From the NCBI GenBank assembly GCA_945638575.1, contig CALZDP010000011.1:1-44622 (forward strand): a stretch of 44,622 nt of DNA, read 5' to 3'. The position numbers and the translations under genes are program-made. The DNA is from an uncultured Clostridia bacterium (GTDB lineage Bacteria > Bacillota > Clostridia > Christensenellales > Borkfalkiaceae). The notes beneath the pieces were generated by a model. It was not told the origin of the DNA. It ran no database searches and worked only from the letters and a program-made list of their open reading frames with translations. The number at the start of each line of letters is the position of its first letter. The stretch's first letter is position 1. This document shows positions 31,996 to 40,991 of this stretch, in pieces.

Positions 31996-32925
31996 ATGGA
32001 ATATAAACATCTCCCCGTAATGCTAAACGAATGCATTGAAGGGTTAAACATAAAAGAAGGCGGCTTATACTTTGACGGAACTTTAGGGGCTTGCGGACAC
32101 ACTTGTGAAATTTTGCGTCATAACGGCACTAAGGTTATAGGGACCGACCTTGATACCGCTTCTTTAAAAAATGCCGAAAAAATTCAGGCGCAGTTTCCCG
32201 GACGGCTGATAACGGTACACGACAACTTCAAAAATTTTACCGAAATTTCCGATAATTTAGGGGTTAAAGGATATGACGGAATATTGCTTGATTTAGGTGT
32301 ATCAAGTCCGCAAATAGACGACAGGTCAAGGGGTTTTAGTTACTTAGCGAAAGACGAACCGCTTGACATGAAGATGAATCCCGAAGGGCAGTTTTCCGCT
32401 TACGATATCGTAAACGGTTACAGCGAAAGGGATTTAAGTCGAATTTTAAAAGATTACGGCGAAGAAAGATTCCATGCAAAGATTGCAGAGAACATAGTTT
32501 TAAGGCGAAAAATCAAAAAGATAGTAACTTGCGGTGAACTTAACGAAATAATCGATAAGTCGATACCGGCAAAATTCAAGGTAGACGGTCATCCCTCTAA
32601 GCGCACCTATCAGGCGCTAAGGATAGAGGTGAACGGAGAACTTGACGGGCTATACGACGTGGTTGTCGCCATGGGGGAAAGACTCAATAAGGGGGGAAGG
32701 CTTGCGGTTATAACCTTTCAGTCCTTAGAAGAAAAAATCATCAAAAGTGCTTACAAATATTTAGAAGCCGATTGCATATGCGATAAAAGTTTACCGATAT
32801 GCGTATGCGGAAAGAAAAAGATAGTAAACATAATAACCGCAAAACCCATCGTTTCGGGTAAACAAGAGCTGGACCGTAACCCGAGGGCGAAAAGCGCAAA
32901 ATTAAGGATTTGCGAAAGGGTTTAA
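31996..32925 (+). CDS. rsmH: 16S rRNA m4C1402 methyltransferase
   Basis: A 309-residue SAM-dependent N4-methyltransferase (MraW). Motifs: HLPVMLNECIEGL at the start, SAM-binding FDGTLGACGHT, GILLDLGVSSPQID and the C-terminal ITFQSLEEKIIK. The ATG at 31996 is preferred over the TTG at 31990 because AGGA sits six bases upstream and MEYKHLPV matches the family start. A Cys/Ile-rich stretch (DCICDKSLPICVCGKKK) lies near the C-terminus. The ftsL-like gene follows after 52 bases. Confidence 0.95.
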   Translation: MEYKHLPVMLNECIEGLNIKEGGLYFDGTLGACGHTCEILRHNGTKVIGTDLDTASLKNAEKIQAQFPGRLITVHDNFKNFTEISDNLGVKGYDGILLDLGVSSPQIDDRSRGFSYLAKDEPLDMKMNPEGQFSAYDIVNGYSERDLSRILKDYGEERFHAKIAENIVLRRKIKKIVTCGELNEIIDKSIPAKFKVDGHPSKRTYQALRIEVNGELDGLYDVVVAMGERLNKGGRLAVITFQSLEEKIIKSAYKYLEADCICDKSLPICVCGKKKIVNIITAKPIVSGKQELDRNPRAKSAKLRICERV

Positions 32926-32977
32926 AAAAACTGAATTCGGTCGGCGAGAATATTTTTAGAGGAGAGAAAGTATTATA

Positions 32978-33733
32978 ATGATGGATTATAGAAACTCCCA
33001 AAAGTATAGCCATGGTTATGCTGAACCGGAGCAAGAATATAGCACTAAATATCAGGAAAACCGCTCGTCGCAACAGTTTGCGGGTTTTGGCGACAGTTTG
33101 GAAAATTTTTATTACGACCGTCCTGCCGCGATACCCAATAAAAGTTCCGATTTCGGACAGGATAAGTCTGAAACGGTATTGCGCGACGACGCTTACTATA
33201 ACGCCGGATACCAAAAAGAAACCCCCAAAAACAGCGGTGAATACGTTGCCCGTTACAGTTTTGAAAGCGAAAGAACGGACGACTGCTATAACGGTGCGCA
33301 ACAAGAAATCAACCAAAATCTGAGTAAACGTTACGAAGGTTTGCGTGAAGAACCGCAGTATGCGGAAGACGGTATGAAGTATACCGACGAAACCGATTTG
33401 ATGCCCTCAGAAACCACTATGGGGTGCAAATTGGGTGAAAATGCCTTTGAAGACTATCACGAAAAAGGCGAAACCGTAGATAAAAAATACACCATAAACA
33501 CAAAGGGAAAAATTTTAATTGCTGTTTACGCGTTAGTTGTCGTAACCGTATTTGCGCTCATAATTTTAAATACAAGATTACTTAAAAATATGAACGCCGC
33601 GTATACCGCGAAGGAAACCGAAATCAGCAGACTTACGAAAGAAGTCGACGATTTAAACAGAGAATTAGACTATGTTTCTTCCGATGAAGTCATTGAACAA
33701 AAGGCGGAAGAAAAGGGTATGATTAAAGGCTAA
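32978..33733 (+). CDS. ftsL: FtsL-like division protein with long disordered N-terminus
   Basis: A 251-residue single-span protein in the position of ftsL, between rsmH and ftsI. The C-terminal part has the usual plan: transmembrane helix at about 176-198 (ILIAVYALVVVTVFALIIL), then a leucine-zipper-like coiled coil (EISRLTKEVDDLNRELDYV) ending EKGMIKG. The first 170 residues are rich in Tyr, Glu, Asp, Ser and Asn, without recognised domains, and would lie in the cytoplasm. Normal FtsL is about 100-120 residues. AGGAGAGAA precedes the ATG. Assignment rests on topology and position, since FtsL sequences diverge strongly. Confidence 0.75.
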   Translation: MMDYRNSQKYSHGYAEPEQEYSTKYQENRSSQQFAGFGDSLENFYYDRPAAIPNKSSDFGQDKSETVLRDDAYYNAGYQKETPKNSGEYVARYSFESERTDDCYNGAQQEINQNLSKRYEGLREEPQYAEDGMKYTDETDLMPSETTMGCKLGENAFEDYHEKGETVDKKYTINTKGKILIAVYALVVVTVFALIILNTRLLKNMNAAYTAKETEISRLTKEVDDLNRELDYVSSDEVIEQKAEEKGMIKG

Positions 33734-33813
33734 GGCATTTTTGAAAGTGTAAAAGTCTTAAATATCAACCTAAATAGTTCAAACCGAAAGGTTATAAACA
33801 AAAATTAAAAGAC

Positions 33814-33953
33814 CGAGATATCGGTTTAAAGCACAAAAGAGGTTATTCGCTTTATTTTAAAGGGATAACCTTTTTAATGTTATAGGAGATTTATTTTATT
33901 TCACAGTTTTCGATATCGGTTTTACGAAAGAGGTTATTTGCCTATTTTTTGGC
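33814..33953 (+). repeat. Imperfect direct duplication spanning the 5' end of ftsI
   Basis: The segment from about 33814 (GATATCGGTTT, then AAAGAGGTTATT and TATTTT) recurs at about 33911-33953 (GATATCGGTTT, AAAGAGGTTATT, TATTTT) at a distance of about 95 bases. The upstream copy is noncoding; the downstream copy encodes the N-terminus of the penicillin-binding protein. Confidence 0.6.
33835..33873 (+). terminator. Possible attenuator-like hairpin before ftsI
   Basis: AGGTTAT pairs with ATAACCT across an 18-base loop, followed by TTTTAAT. It lies between ftsL and ftsI and may partly terminate the upstream transcript. Confidence 0.45.
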
Positions 33954-35631
33954 GGTAACCCTTCTTTTTTTAATAGTTATTGCAAGGCTTTTTTACGTCG
34001 AAGTAATCGCTTCCGACAGTTTACAGCAAAAGGCGATTGACCAGTGGACGCGCGAACTTCCCGTAAAGGCAAAAAGAGGTAAAATTCTTTCCGCCGACGG
34101 TAAGGTTTTGGCGGCAAACGCTCCTTCTTACGCGGTCTTTGTAAGGACGCGTTCGGTAAAAAACGTCGATTTGGTTGCGGAAACCTTAAGTAGACTTTTC
34201 GGTGTGGACGAAGAGGATTTAAAACAAAAAATAAACAAAAAGTCCACTTCGGAAATCACCGTGAAGCGTCAGGCAACTCGTACGGATATCCTTAAATTAA
34301 GCGAATACGACCTTGACGGCGTTTATTATTCGACAGACAATTTCAGGGTGTACCCGTACGGTGATTTATTGTGCAGTGTTTTGGGCTACACGTCGGTGGA
34401 CGGCAGGGGGCAGTCGGGGTTAGAAAAGGTTTACGATAAATATCTTGGCGGTATCGACGGCGAAATTTTATACGAAGCCGACCTTGTCGGTACCGATTTA
34501 AAAGGCAAAACGCCCACTTATACGCAAGGCGTAGACGGGCTTGACGTTGTTTTGACGGTGGATAGCGAAATCCAACTTATAACCGAGTCCGCCCTAAAAA
34601 AAGTTATAGACGAATATTCCCCGAAGCGTGCTTCCGCGGTAGTAATAAATCCGCAAAACGGCAAAGTGCTTGCCATGGCTAATCTTCCTTCGTACGATTT
34701 AAACGCCGTACCGAGGGATGATATTCAAACTTTAAACAAACTTTCGAGAAACGCTTTGGTCGTGGATTCTTACGAGCCCGGTTCCACCTTCAAAATAGTA
34801 ACCGCACTTGCCGACATAGAAGAATTTTTGCAAAAAAACCCGAAAGCAAAGTCTTTAGATTATGTGTTTTCCTCGTCAAGGTACCGTTTGGTGGCTGGCG
34901 GAAAGATTAAATGCTGGTCCACGCACGCCAACGGCAAACATCAAAATCAAACGTTGTCCGACGCTTTAAATAACAGTTGCAACCCCTGTTTTACGGACAT
35001 AGCCCTGTCGCTCGGAAAGGAAACCTATTATAAATACATAAAAAATCTTAATTTCGGCAAGGTTACGGGGATAGATTTTTCTGGCGAAGCAACGGGAATG
35101 GTGCTTCCGGAGTCCGCTGTAACCGAAGGTGATTTGGCAAGAATCGCTTTCGGGCAAAGCATTGCGGTAACCCCTATACAACTTGCGGCGGCGGCGTGTG
35201 CGGCGGTGAACGGCGGTTACTATTATAAGCCGACTTTGGTGTCCGAAATCAAAACTTCCGACGGAAAAACGGTTGAAATCATCAATAATGCGTACAGCAA
35301 AAAAGCCGTTTCAAGCGAGGCTTCCAAAATTCTTGCTTCTTACCTTGAAAGGGTGGTATCCGAGGGTAGCGGTAAGCAATGTTACATCGAAGGCTACAAA
35401 GTGGGCGGAAAAACCGGTACGGCGCAAAAGTTTGAAGACGGCAAACTTTCACAAGGCAAGTACGTAATGTCCTTTATGGGCTTTTTCCCGTCGGATAATC
35501 CGCGCTATTTATGTTTGGTAACCGTTGACGAACCTGTCGGCGGAACTTACGGCTCCACCGTCGCCGCCCCTGTGGCAGGCGAAATTTTCAAAGGCATCAT
35601 AAACGCTAAATCTATAGAAAAATTCGAATAA
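33898..35631 (+). CDS. ftsI: Division transpeptidase (class B penicillin-binding protein), probable AUU start
   Basis: A class B PBP that crosslinks septal peptidoglycan. The frame is open from 33886. The segment from 33898 reads ISQFSISVLRKRLFAYF, then LAVTLLFLIVIARLFYVEV: a basic cytoplasmic start and a full transmembrane helix. The only standard start codon is a TTG at 33949, in the middle of that helix and without a ribosome binding site, whereas AGGAG at 33884-33888 sits nine bases before the ATT at 33898. I therefore propose AUU initiation (577 residues). The dimerisation domain follows (KRGKILSADGKVLA), then the transpeptidase with SxxK in PGSTFKI, SxN in NNSCNP and KTG in VGGKTGTAQ. 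No C-terminal PASTA repeats, so FtsI/PbpB rather than SpoVD. Confidence 0.85.
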   Translation: MSQFSISVLRKRLFAYFLAVTLLFLIVIARLFYVEVIASDSLQQKAIDQWTRELPVKAKRGKILSADGKVLAANAPSYAVFVRTRSVKNVDLVAETLSRLFGVDEEDLKQKINKKSTSEITVKRQATRTDILKLSEYDLDGVYYSTDNFRVYPYGDLLCSVLGYTSVDGRGQSGLEKVYDKYLGGIDGEILYEADLVGTDLKGKTPTYTQGVDGLDVVLTVDSEIQLITESALKKVIDEYSPKRASAVVINPQNGKVLAMANLPSYDLNAVPRDDIQTLNKLSRNALVVDSYEPGSTFKIVTALADIEEFLQKNPKAKSLDYVFSSSRYRLVAGGKIKCWSTHANGKHQNQTLSDALNNSCNPCFTDIALSLGKETYYKYIKNLNFGKVTGIDFSGEATGMVLPESAVTEGDLARIAFGQSIAVTPIQLAAAACAAVNGGYYYKPTLVSEIKTSDGKTVEIINNAYSKKAVSSEASKILASYLERVVSEGSGKQCYIEGYKVGGKTGTAQKFEDGKLSQGKYVMSFMGFFPSDNPRYLCLVTVDEPVGGTYGSTVAAPVAGEIFKGIINAKSIEKFE

Positions 35632-35691
35632 TTTATAGCAATTAAATTTTACAAATAAACAGATTTACACAATTTTAAGTAAAAGGTGAAT

Positions 35692-37155
35692 ATGAAACTA
35701 AGCAAAATAATAAAAGACCTCGACGTAAAGGTTTATCCCGCCTATGCGGACGCAGAAATAGAAGCTTTAACAAAAGACAGTCGCGATAAGGTAAAAAACG
35801 GGCTGTTTTTTTGTTTGCGCGGAACCTTTGACGGGCACAACTACGTTAAAGAAGCCATAAAAAACGGCGCCGTGGCAATCGTTACCGAAAAACTTATGCC
35901 AAGGCTTGACTGCGTGCAAGTGGTTACTTCGGACGCTCGGCTTGCTTACTCTTATTTTTCCGCGGCATTTTACGGCAACCCGCAGGAAAAACTTAAGATT
36001 ATAGGTATAGTCGGCACTAACGGAAAAACAAGTACGGCAAACTTTATCTACAAACTTTTGACGGCACACGGCAAACGTTCGGCTGTCGTAGGCACTTTGG
36101 GTGTGGAATACGGCGATACCGTTTTGGCGGAAACTTTAACCACGCCCGATCCCGACTATTTGTTCAAACTTTTTGCATCCTTTGTCGAAAGCAAAATCGA
36201 ATATGCGGTAATGGAACTTTCCGCCCACGCCATATGGCTTAAAAAGACGGCGGCGATAAACTTCGAGTGTATGATTTTTACCAACTGTACGCACGACCAC
36301 CTTGACTATTTCAGCGACTTTTACAGTTACCGTAAGGTCAAAAAGAGTGCCTTTTCAAAAACTTCACGCTTTTTCGTGGTGAACACCGACGATCCTTTAG
36401 GGCAGGAAATTTACAACGAAAACCCCAAAAAGACCTTGACTTACGGTATTTACACGCCGGCAGACGTTTTTGCAATCAACGTAAAGGAATCTTTAAACGG
36501 TTTAAGTTTTGTGCTTAATATGTTCGATATGGTTTTCAAAACGGAAACCTCGCTGTTGGGGGAATTCAACGTATCCAACCTTTTGGCGGCGGCGTGCGCC
36601 TGTTTTCTTTGCGGTATAAAACCGGAAAAAATAGTTAAGTATATAGGTGATTTAACGCCCGTTAGCGGAAGAATGGAACCCGTCGCTGAATATAACGGAG
36701 CAAAAATTTTTATAGACTACGCTCATACGCCGGACGGTTTAAACAAAAGTCTTTCCTTTATCGCCGCCCAAACATACGGCGAAACCTTTTTGGTTTTCGG
36801 TGCCGGGGGTAACCGCGATAAGCAAAAGCGCCCCATAATGGGCAAAATCGCAGGGGATATAGCCGACCATGTTTTTATAACTTCCGACAACCCGCGCGAT
36901 GAATCGCCCGAGGACATTATTCGGGATATAGAAGTCGGTATAAAAGATTTGTCGACAGATTACGTTAAAATTCCCGATAGGTATTCGGCAATATCTTATG
37001 CGATAGAAAGACTTTCAAAAGGGGATAGCCTGCTTATTGCCGGCAAGGGCGCGGAAGAATACCAAGAAGTAAAGGGTAAAAAACTGCAATTTTCCGACAA
37101 ATCCGCCGTTTTGGAAATAATCGTCAACTTAACGGGAAATCCGCAAAAAAAATAA
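35692..37155 (+). CDS. murE: UDP-MurNAc-tripeptide synthetase MurE (meso-DAP type)
   Basis: A 487-residue ATP-dependent ligase that adds the third amino acid of the peptidoglycan stem peptide. The ATP loop GTNGKT is at 108-113 and the substrate motif DNPRDESP at 399-406. The DNPR form is associated with meso-diaminopimelate rather than lysine, so this cell wall is probably DAP-type. The ATG at 35692 is chosen because AAAAGGTG lies just upstream; a GTG at 35686 overlaps that site. murF, which usually follows murE, is absent and mraY comes next. Confidence 0.95.
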   Translation: MKLSKIIKDLDVKVYPAYADAEIEALTKDSRDKVKNGLFFCLRGTFDGHNYVKEAIKNGAVAIVTEKLMPRLDCVQVVTSDARLAYSYFSAAFYGNPQEKLKIIGIVGTNGKTSTANFIYKLLTAHGKRSAVVGTLGVEYGDTVLAETLTTPDPDYLFKLFASFVESKIEYAVMELSAHAIWLKKTAAINFECMIFTNCTHDHLDYFSDFYSYRKVKKSAFSKTSRFFVVNTDDPLGQEIYNENPKKTLTYGIYTPADVFAINVKESLNGLSFVLNMFDMVFKTETSLLGEFNVSNLLAAACACFLCGIKPEKIVKYIGDLTPVSGRMEPVAEYNGAKIFIDYAHTPDGLNKSLSFIAAQTYGETFLVFGAGGNRDKQKRPIMGKIAGDIADHVFITSDNPRDESPEDIIRDIEVGIKDLSTDYVKIPDRYSAISYAIERLSKGDSLLIAGKGAEEYQEVKGKKLQFSDKSAVLEIIVNLTGNPQKK

Positions 37156-37196
37156 ACAGGACGTTATAAAATTTAAAAAGGTAAAAATCACCGATT

Positions 37197-38180
37197 ATGG
37201 CTAAAAAACTTATTTTTCTATATATAATATCGCTTATTTTGTCGGCGGCGGTAACTTTAATACTGATACCCTTGTTAAAAAAGTTTAAACTAAGCCAAAC
37301 CATATTAAAGTACGTTTCCGAGCATTTTACCAAAAACGGAACGCCTACAATGGGCGGAATAGGTTTTTTGACGGTAACGGCGGCGGTTTATTCGCTTTCG
37401 GGCGAAACTTCCGGCATACCGACCGTTGCACTGTTGATTTTTATAATCTATTCGGTAATCGGCTTTTTCGATGATTTTATCAAAATACGTTTTGCCCGTA
37501 ACGAAGGTTTGACGCCCATACAAAAAATAGTCCTTCAAATAATAGTTGCTTTGGTAGCGACGGGCTATGCGGTTTATAACGGACTTACCAACGTTTACAT
37601 TCCCTTTACCGACAAACTTGTTGATTTGGGATATTGGTTTATACCTTTTGGCATATTCGTTTTTTTGGCGACCACTAATTGCGTAAATTTGACAGACGGG
37701 CTTGACGGACTTGCCGCGTCCGTTTCCACGGTAGTGCTTGCGACGCTTTCGGTAATCGTAATTTTGGAAACCAAAAAGCACAGCGGTTACTACCTAAACA
37801 AAGAGGAATACGAAGGCATTTCCGCCCTGTCCGTTTGCGCCGCCGGAAGCCTTATAGGTTACCTTCTTTTCAATTCGAGTAAGGCAAGTTTGTTTATGGG
37901 GGACACGGGGTCGCTCGGGCTTGGCGGACTTATCGCAAGCGTATATACTTTTAGCGGAAACTCTCTTTATATTCCTTTAACGGGAATAATGTTCGTACTT
38001 TCCGGCATATCCGTAATAGTGCAAGTGTTACATTTTAAGCGCACCAAAAAGCGCATATTTTTAATGGCGCCCCTTCACCACCACTTTCAGCATAAAGGAT
38101 ATTCGGAATGTAAAATTACCGTGTGGTACACGGTGATAACGTTAGTGTCGGGGCTTCTTTGTATCACGGTACTTTGTTAA
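37197..38180 (+). CDS. mraY: Phospho-MurNAc-pentapeptide transferase MraY
   Basis: A 327-residue polytopic enzyme that makes lipid I on the cytoplasmic face of the membrane. Signatures: FFDDFIKI, NCVNLTDGLDGLA with its catalytic aspartates, FMGDTGSLGLGG and the cytoplasmic APLHHHFQ. About ten hydrophobic segments alternate with these loops. The ATG has AAAAAGG about 14 bases upstream. It ends 14 bases before murD. Confidence 0.95.
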   Translation: MAKKLIFLYIISLILSAAVTLILIPLLKKFKLSQTILKYVSEHFTKNGTPTMGGIGFLTVTAAVYSLSGETSGIPTVALLIFIIYSVIGFFDDFIKIRFARNEGLTPIQKIVLQIIVALVATGYAVYNGLTNVYIPFTDKLVDLGYWFIPFGIFVFLATTNCVNLTDGLDGLAASVSTVVLATLSVIVILETKKHSGYYLNKEEYEGISALSVCAAGSLIGYLLFNSSKASLFMGDTGSLGLGGLIASVYTFSGNSLYIPLTGIMFVLSGISVIVQVLHFKRTKKRIFLMAPLHHHFQHKGYSECKITVWYTVITLVSGLLCITVLC

Positions 38181-38194
38181 AAAAGGGGAACAGC

Positions 38195-39718
38195 ATGAAG
38201 TTTAAAAATGAAAGTTTTTTAGTTTTCGGTATGCAAAAAAGCGGATTTAACTCCGCCTTAAGTTTGCTTAAATTAGGCGCGAAAGTTTACATTTATGACG
38301 ATGATAACAGCGTTTACGACACGGCGTATTGCAAAACCGTAATTGAAAAAGGTGGCAAAATCGCGCATTGTATCGATAAGTTTAAGGAAAATTACGAAGA
38401 ACGTAATTTTGCTTGCGATTTCGACGTCGTTGTCGTAAGCCCCGGCGTCAAAGCGGATAACGATTTGCTTGTAAAACTTAAAAGATGCAATAAACGGATA
38501 ATCGGCGAACTTGAATTAGGTTATCTTTTATCTGCCGCGCCCATAATAGCGGTAAGCGGAACCAACGGCAAAACTACCGTTTGCACCATATTACATAAAG
38601 TGTTGACCGAGGCAGGCGAAACCTGTTTTTTGGGGGGTAACGTAGGCACTCCTTTTTGCGAGTTCGCTTTGTCCGTTTTACCGCAAGACGTTTGCGTGCT
38701 GGAAGTATCTTCCTTTCAACTTGAAACGGTTTCTTCCTTCACACCGCATATCGCCGTAATGCTTAATCTTAGCGAAGACCATTTGGACAGACACTACACT
38801 ATGGAAAATTACTGTTACCTTAAAAAACGGCTTTTTAAAAATTTAAGGGAAAGCGAGTGGGCAGTTTTAAATTACGACGACCAAACCGTTCGCAATTTTG
38901 CAAAAGACTTAAAATGCAAAGTCGCATGGTTTTCCGCTAAAGAAAAGGTTTTTGGCGCATACCTATCGGACGGCGCGATTTATTATAACGAAGAAGAAGT
39001 TTTAAAGGTTTCCGGCCTATCCTTGATAGGTGAACATAACGTGGAAAACGCTTTGGCTTGCGTGTGCGCTCTTAAAATTTACGGGGTAAAAAGCCAAGTA
39101 ATCAAAAAAAGCCTTTCCGATTTTAACGGAGTCAAATACCGCCTTGAAAAGGTCGGCGTTTTCGACGGCGTAACTTACTATAACGATTCTAAATCCACAA
39201 ACGTCGCTTCGGCGTTAAAAGCCGTTGACGTAATGGAAACGCCTACGGTAATAATTTTAGGCGGAAAGGATAAAAATCAAGATTTTACACCTATTTTCAA
39301 CAGCCTTAAAAATTGCAAAGATAAAATTATACACGCCGTGTTAATGGGAGAATGTCGTTTCAAATTGCTTGAATGCGCCCAAAATTGCGGTTATACGCAG
39401 GTAACCGTATCGCCCTCATTTTCGGATGCCTTAAAGGTATCGCGCGCACTGGCGGTAAGGGGGGGCGCGGTGTTGTTTTCGCCGGGCGCGGCAAGTTTCG
39501 ATATGTTCAAAGATTACGCCAAACGCGGTGAAAAATTCAACGCCGTCATAAACAAACTTTGCACCGAGGGTTCGATAGGTGAACCCGAAACAGAATCCGA
39601 AACAGAAACCGAAACTTCGGCGCAAACCGTGATTAACGCAGCGGCGCCGATAAAGGAAGATTCCGCCCGTCCATGCCTTGCCGAATATAAAAATCTGTTA
39701 GCGGTGGATGATGAATAA
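38195..39718 (+). CDS. murD: UDP-MurNAc-alanine-glutamate ligase MurD with acidic tail
   Basis: A 507-residue ligase that adds D-glutamate to UDP-MurNAc-L-alanine. Motifs: VFGMQKSG in the uridine-binding domain, ATP loop SGTNGKT at about 119-125, EVSSFQLE, and later YNDSKSTN. AAAGGGGAA precedes the ATG at 38195; a longer frame from 38123 would overlap mraY. The last 60 residues exceed the family norm and contain ETESETETET followed by an Ala/Pro stretch and AEYKNLLAVDDE. The end overlaps ftsW by 11 bases. Confidence 0.94.
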   Translation: MKFKNESFLVFGMQKSGFNSALSLLKLGAKVYIYDDDNSVYDTAYCKTVIEKGGKIAHCIDKFKENYEERNFACDFDVVVVSPGVKADNDLLVKLKRCNKRIIGELELGYLLSAAPIIAVSGTNGKTTVCTILHKVLTEAGETCFLGGNVGTPFCEFALSVLPQDVCVLEVSSFQLETVSSFTPHIAVMLNLSEDHLDRHYTMENYCYLKKRLFKNLRESEWAVLNYDDQTVRNFAKDLKCKVAWFSAKEKVFGAYLSDGAIYYNEEEVLKVSGLSLIGEHNVENALACVCALKIYGVKSQVIKKSLSDFNGVKYRLEKVGVFDGVTYYNDSKSTNVASALKAVDVMETPTVIILGGKDKNQDFTPIFNSLKNCKDKIIHAVLMGECRFKLLECAQNCGYTQVTVSPSFSDALKVSRALAVRGGAVLFSPGAASFDMFKDYAKRGEKFNAVINKLCTEGSIGEPETESETETETSAQTVINAAAPIKEDSARPCLAEYKNLLAVDDE

Positions 39719-40931
39719 ACTAAGGCTGAAAGGGGATATCTTTATACCGCTTACGGTAATTTTTCTTGCGTGTTTCGGCATAGTTGCCGTTTATTCGGCG
39801 TCCGGTTACGTAGCCGAAAGCGATTACGGCAACCCCTTTTATTACGCGATAAAGCAGGGCGCAGGGGTAGCGGTCGGTATTTTGGCTATGATTTTTACCG
39901 CAAATTACGATTACCGCAATTACCTTGGCAAAACCAAGTGGATGTATATTTTCGGCGTAATATTGCTTGCTCTGTGTTTTTTGCCCTTTTTATCGGTGGA
40001 AGTCTACGGTGCGAAACGTTGGATAAATCTCGGTTTTTTCACCTTGCAGTCCTCTGAAGTCGCCAAATTTTGCTACATATTTTTTTTGGCGGAATATTTT
40101 TCGGCGGACACCTCGCGTGCGCGTAGTTTCAAAGGCGTAATAATTCCGCTTTTAACGGGAATTTTGGTTTGCGTACTTATAATATTAGAGCCGAATATGT
40201 CCATAACCGTCTGCGTGGGGCTTGTGATGCTTGCAATGCTGTTTTTGGCAGGCATGAAAATTAAGCATTTTGTTTTGGTTTTGCTTCCTTGCGTTGCGCT
40301 GATACCCGTTTTGATAATATTAGAGCCTTACCGATTAAAACGGCTTTCCGCCTTTTTGAACCCGTGGGAAAACCCTAAGGGGGAAGGCTATCAACTGTTG
40401 CAGTCTCTTTACGGTCTCGGCTCGGGCGGACTTTTCGGAGTGGGGCTATTCAATTCCCGTCAAAAATACCGCTTTTTGCCCTTTTCGGAAAGTGATTTTA
40501 TCCTATCCGTTATAGGGGAAGAAACAGGGTTTTTCGGCACTGCCGTATTATTCGGCATAATGGTTTTTTTGATAATGAAAGGGGTGCGTACCGCGATATC
40601 TTCAAGCGACTTTTTCGGTTATATGCTGTCAATGGGGATAACTACAATGTACGCCGTACAGGTTTTCGTAAACGCTTTGGTGGTAACGGGTTCGATACCG
40701 CCTACGGGGTTACCGCTTCCGCTTATTTCGGCAGGTAATACTTCTATAATAGTATTTATGGCGGCGTTCGGCGTCGTTTACAATATTTCAAAGGTTTCAA
40801 AAACCGCTTCGCTTGACCGAAGTTTAAAGCCGTTTAAGGTAAAATTTCCTTTTAAAAAAGGGCAAAAGCCCGACTTGACGTCCGACTTAACGTCCGACGG
40901 CAACGGTAACAATAATTCCGCTTTAACCTAA
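39708..40931 (+). CDS. ftsW: SEDS glycosyltransferase FtsW / SpoVE
   Basis: A 407-residue polytopic protein of the shape, elongation, division and sporulation family, which polymerises lipid II with a class B PBP partner (here the ftsI product). Signatures: GAKRWINLG, RLSAFLNPWENPKGEGYQL, the SESDFILSVIGEETGF loop with its conserved acidic residues, and GLPLPLISAGNTS (usually SYGGS, here SAGNT). About ten membrane segments. It overlaps murD. FtsW and SpoVE cannot be told apart by sequence alone; the division cluster suggests FtsW. The C-terminal tail is low in complexity (LTSDLTSDGNGNN). Confidence 0.93.
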   Translation: MMNKLRLKGDIFIPLTVIFLACFGIVAVYSASGYVAESDYGNPFYYAIKQGAGVAVGILAMIFTANYDYRNYLGKTKWMYIFGVILLALCFLPFLSVEVYGAKRWINLGFFTLQSSEVAKFCYIFFLAEYFSADTSRARSFKGVIIPLLTGILVCVLIILEPNMSITVCVGLVMLAMLFLAGMKIKHFVLVLLPCVALIPVLIILEPYRLKRLSAFLNPWENPKGEGYQLLQSLYGLGSGGLFGVGLFNSRQKYRFLPFSESDFILSVIGEETGFFGTAVLFGIMVFLIMKGVRTAISSSDFFGYMLSMGITTMYAVQVFVNALVVTGSIPPTGLPLPLISAGNTSIIVFMAAFGVVYNISKVSKTASLDRSLKPFKVKFPFKKGQKPDLTSDLTSDGNGNNNSALT

Positions 40932-40991
40932 CAAAGCCTTTTCGCATACAATAAATTGTGTTGCGGAAAGGTTTTTCCGTTTAGGGTTAAT

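Noticed and set aside
32741..33316. 191-codon minus-strand frame across rsmH and ftsL
   Set aside because: Antisense shadow of two well-supported genes; no ribosome binding site.
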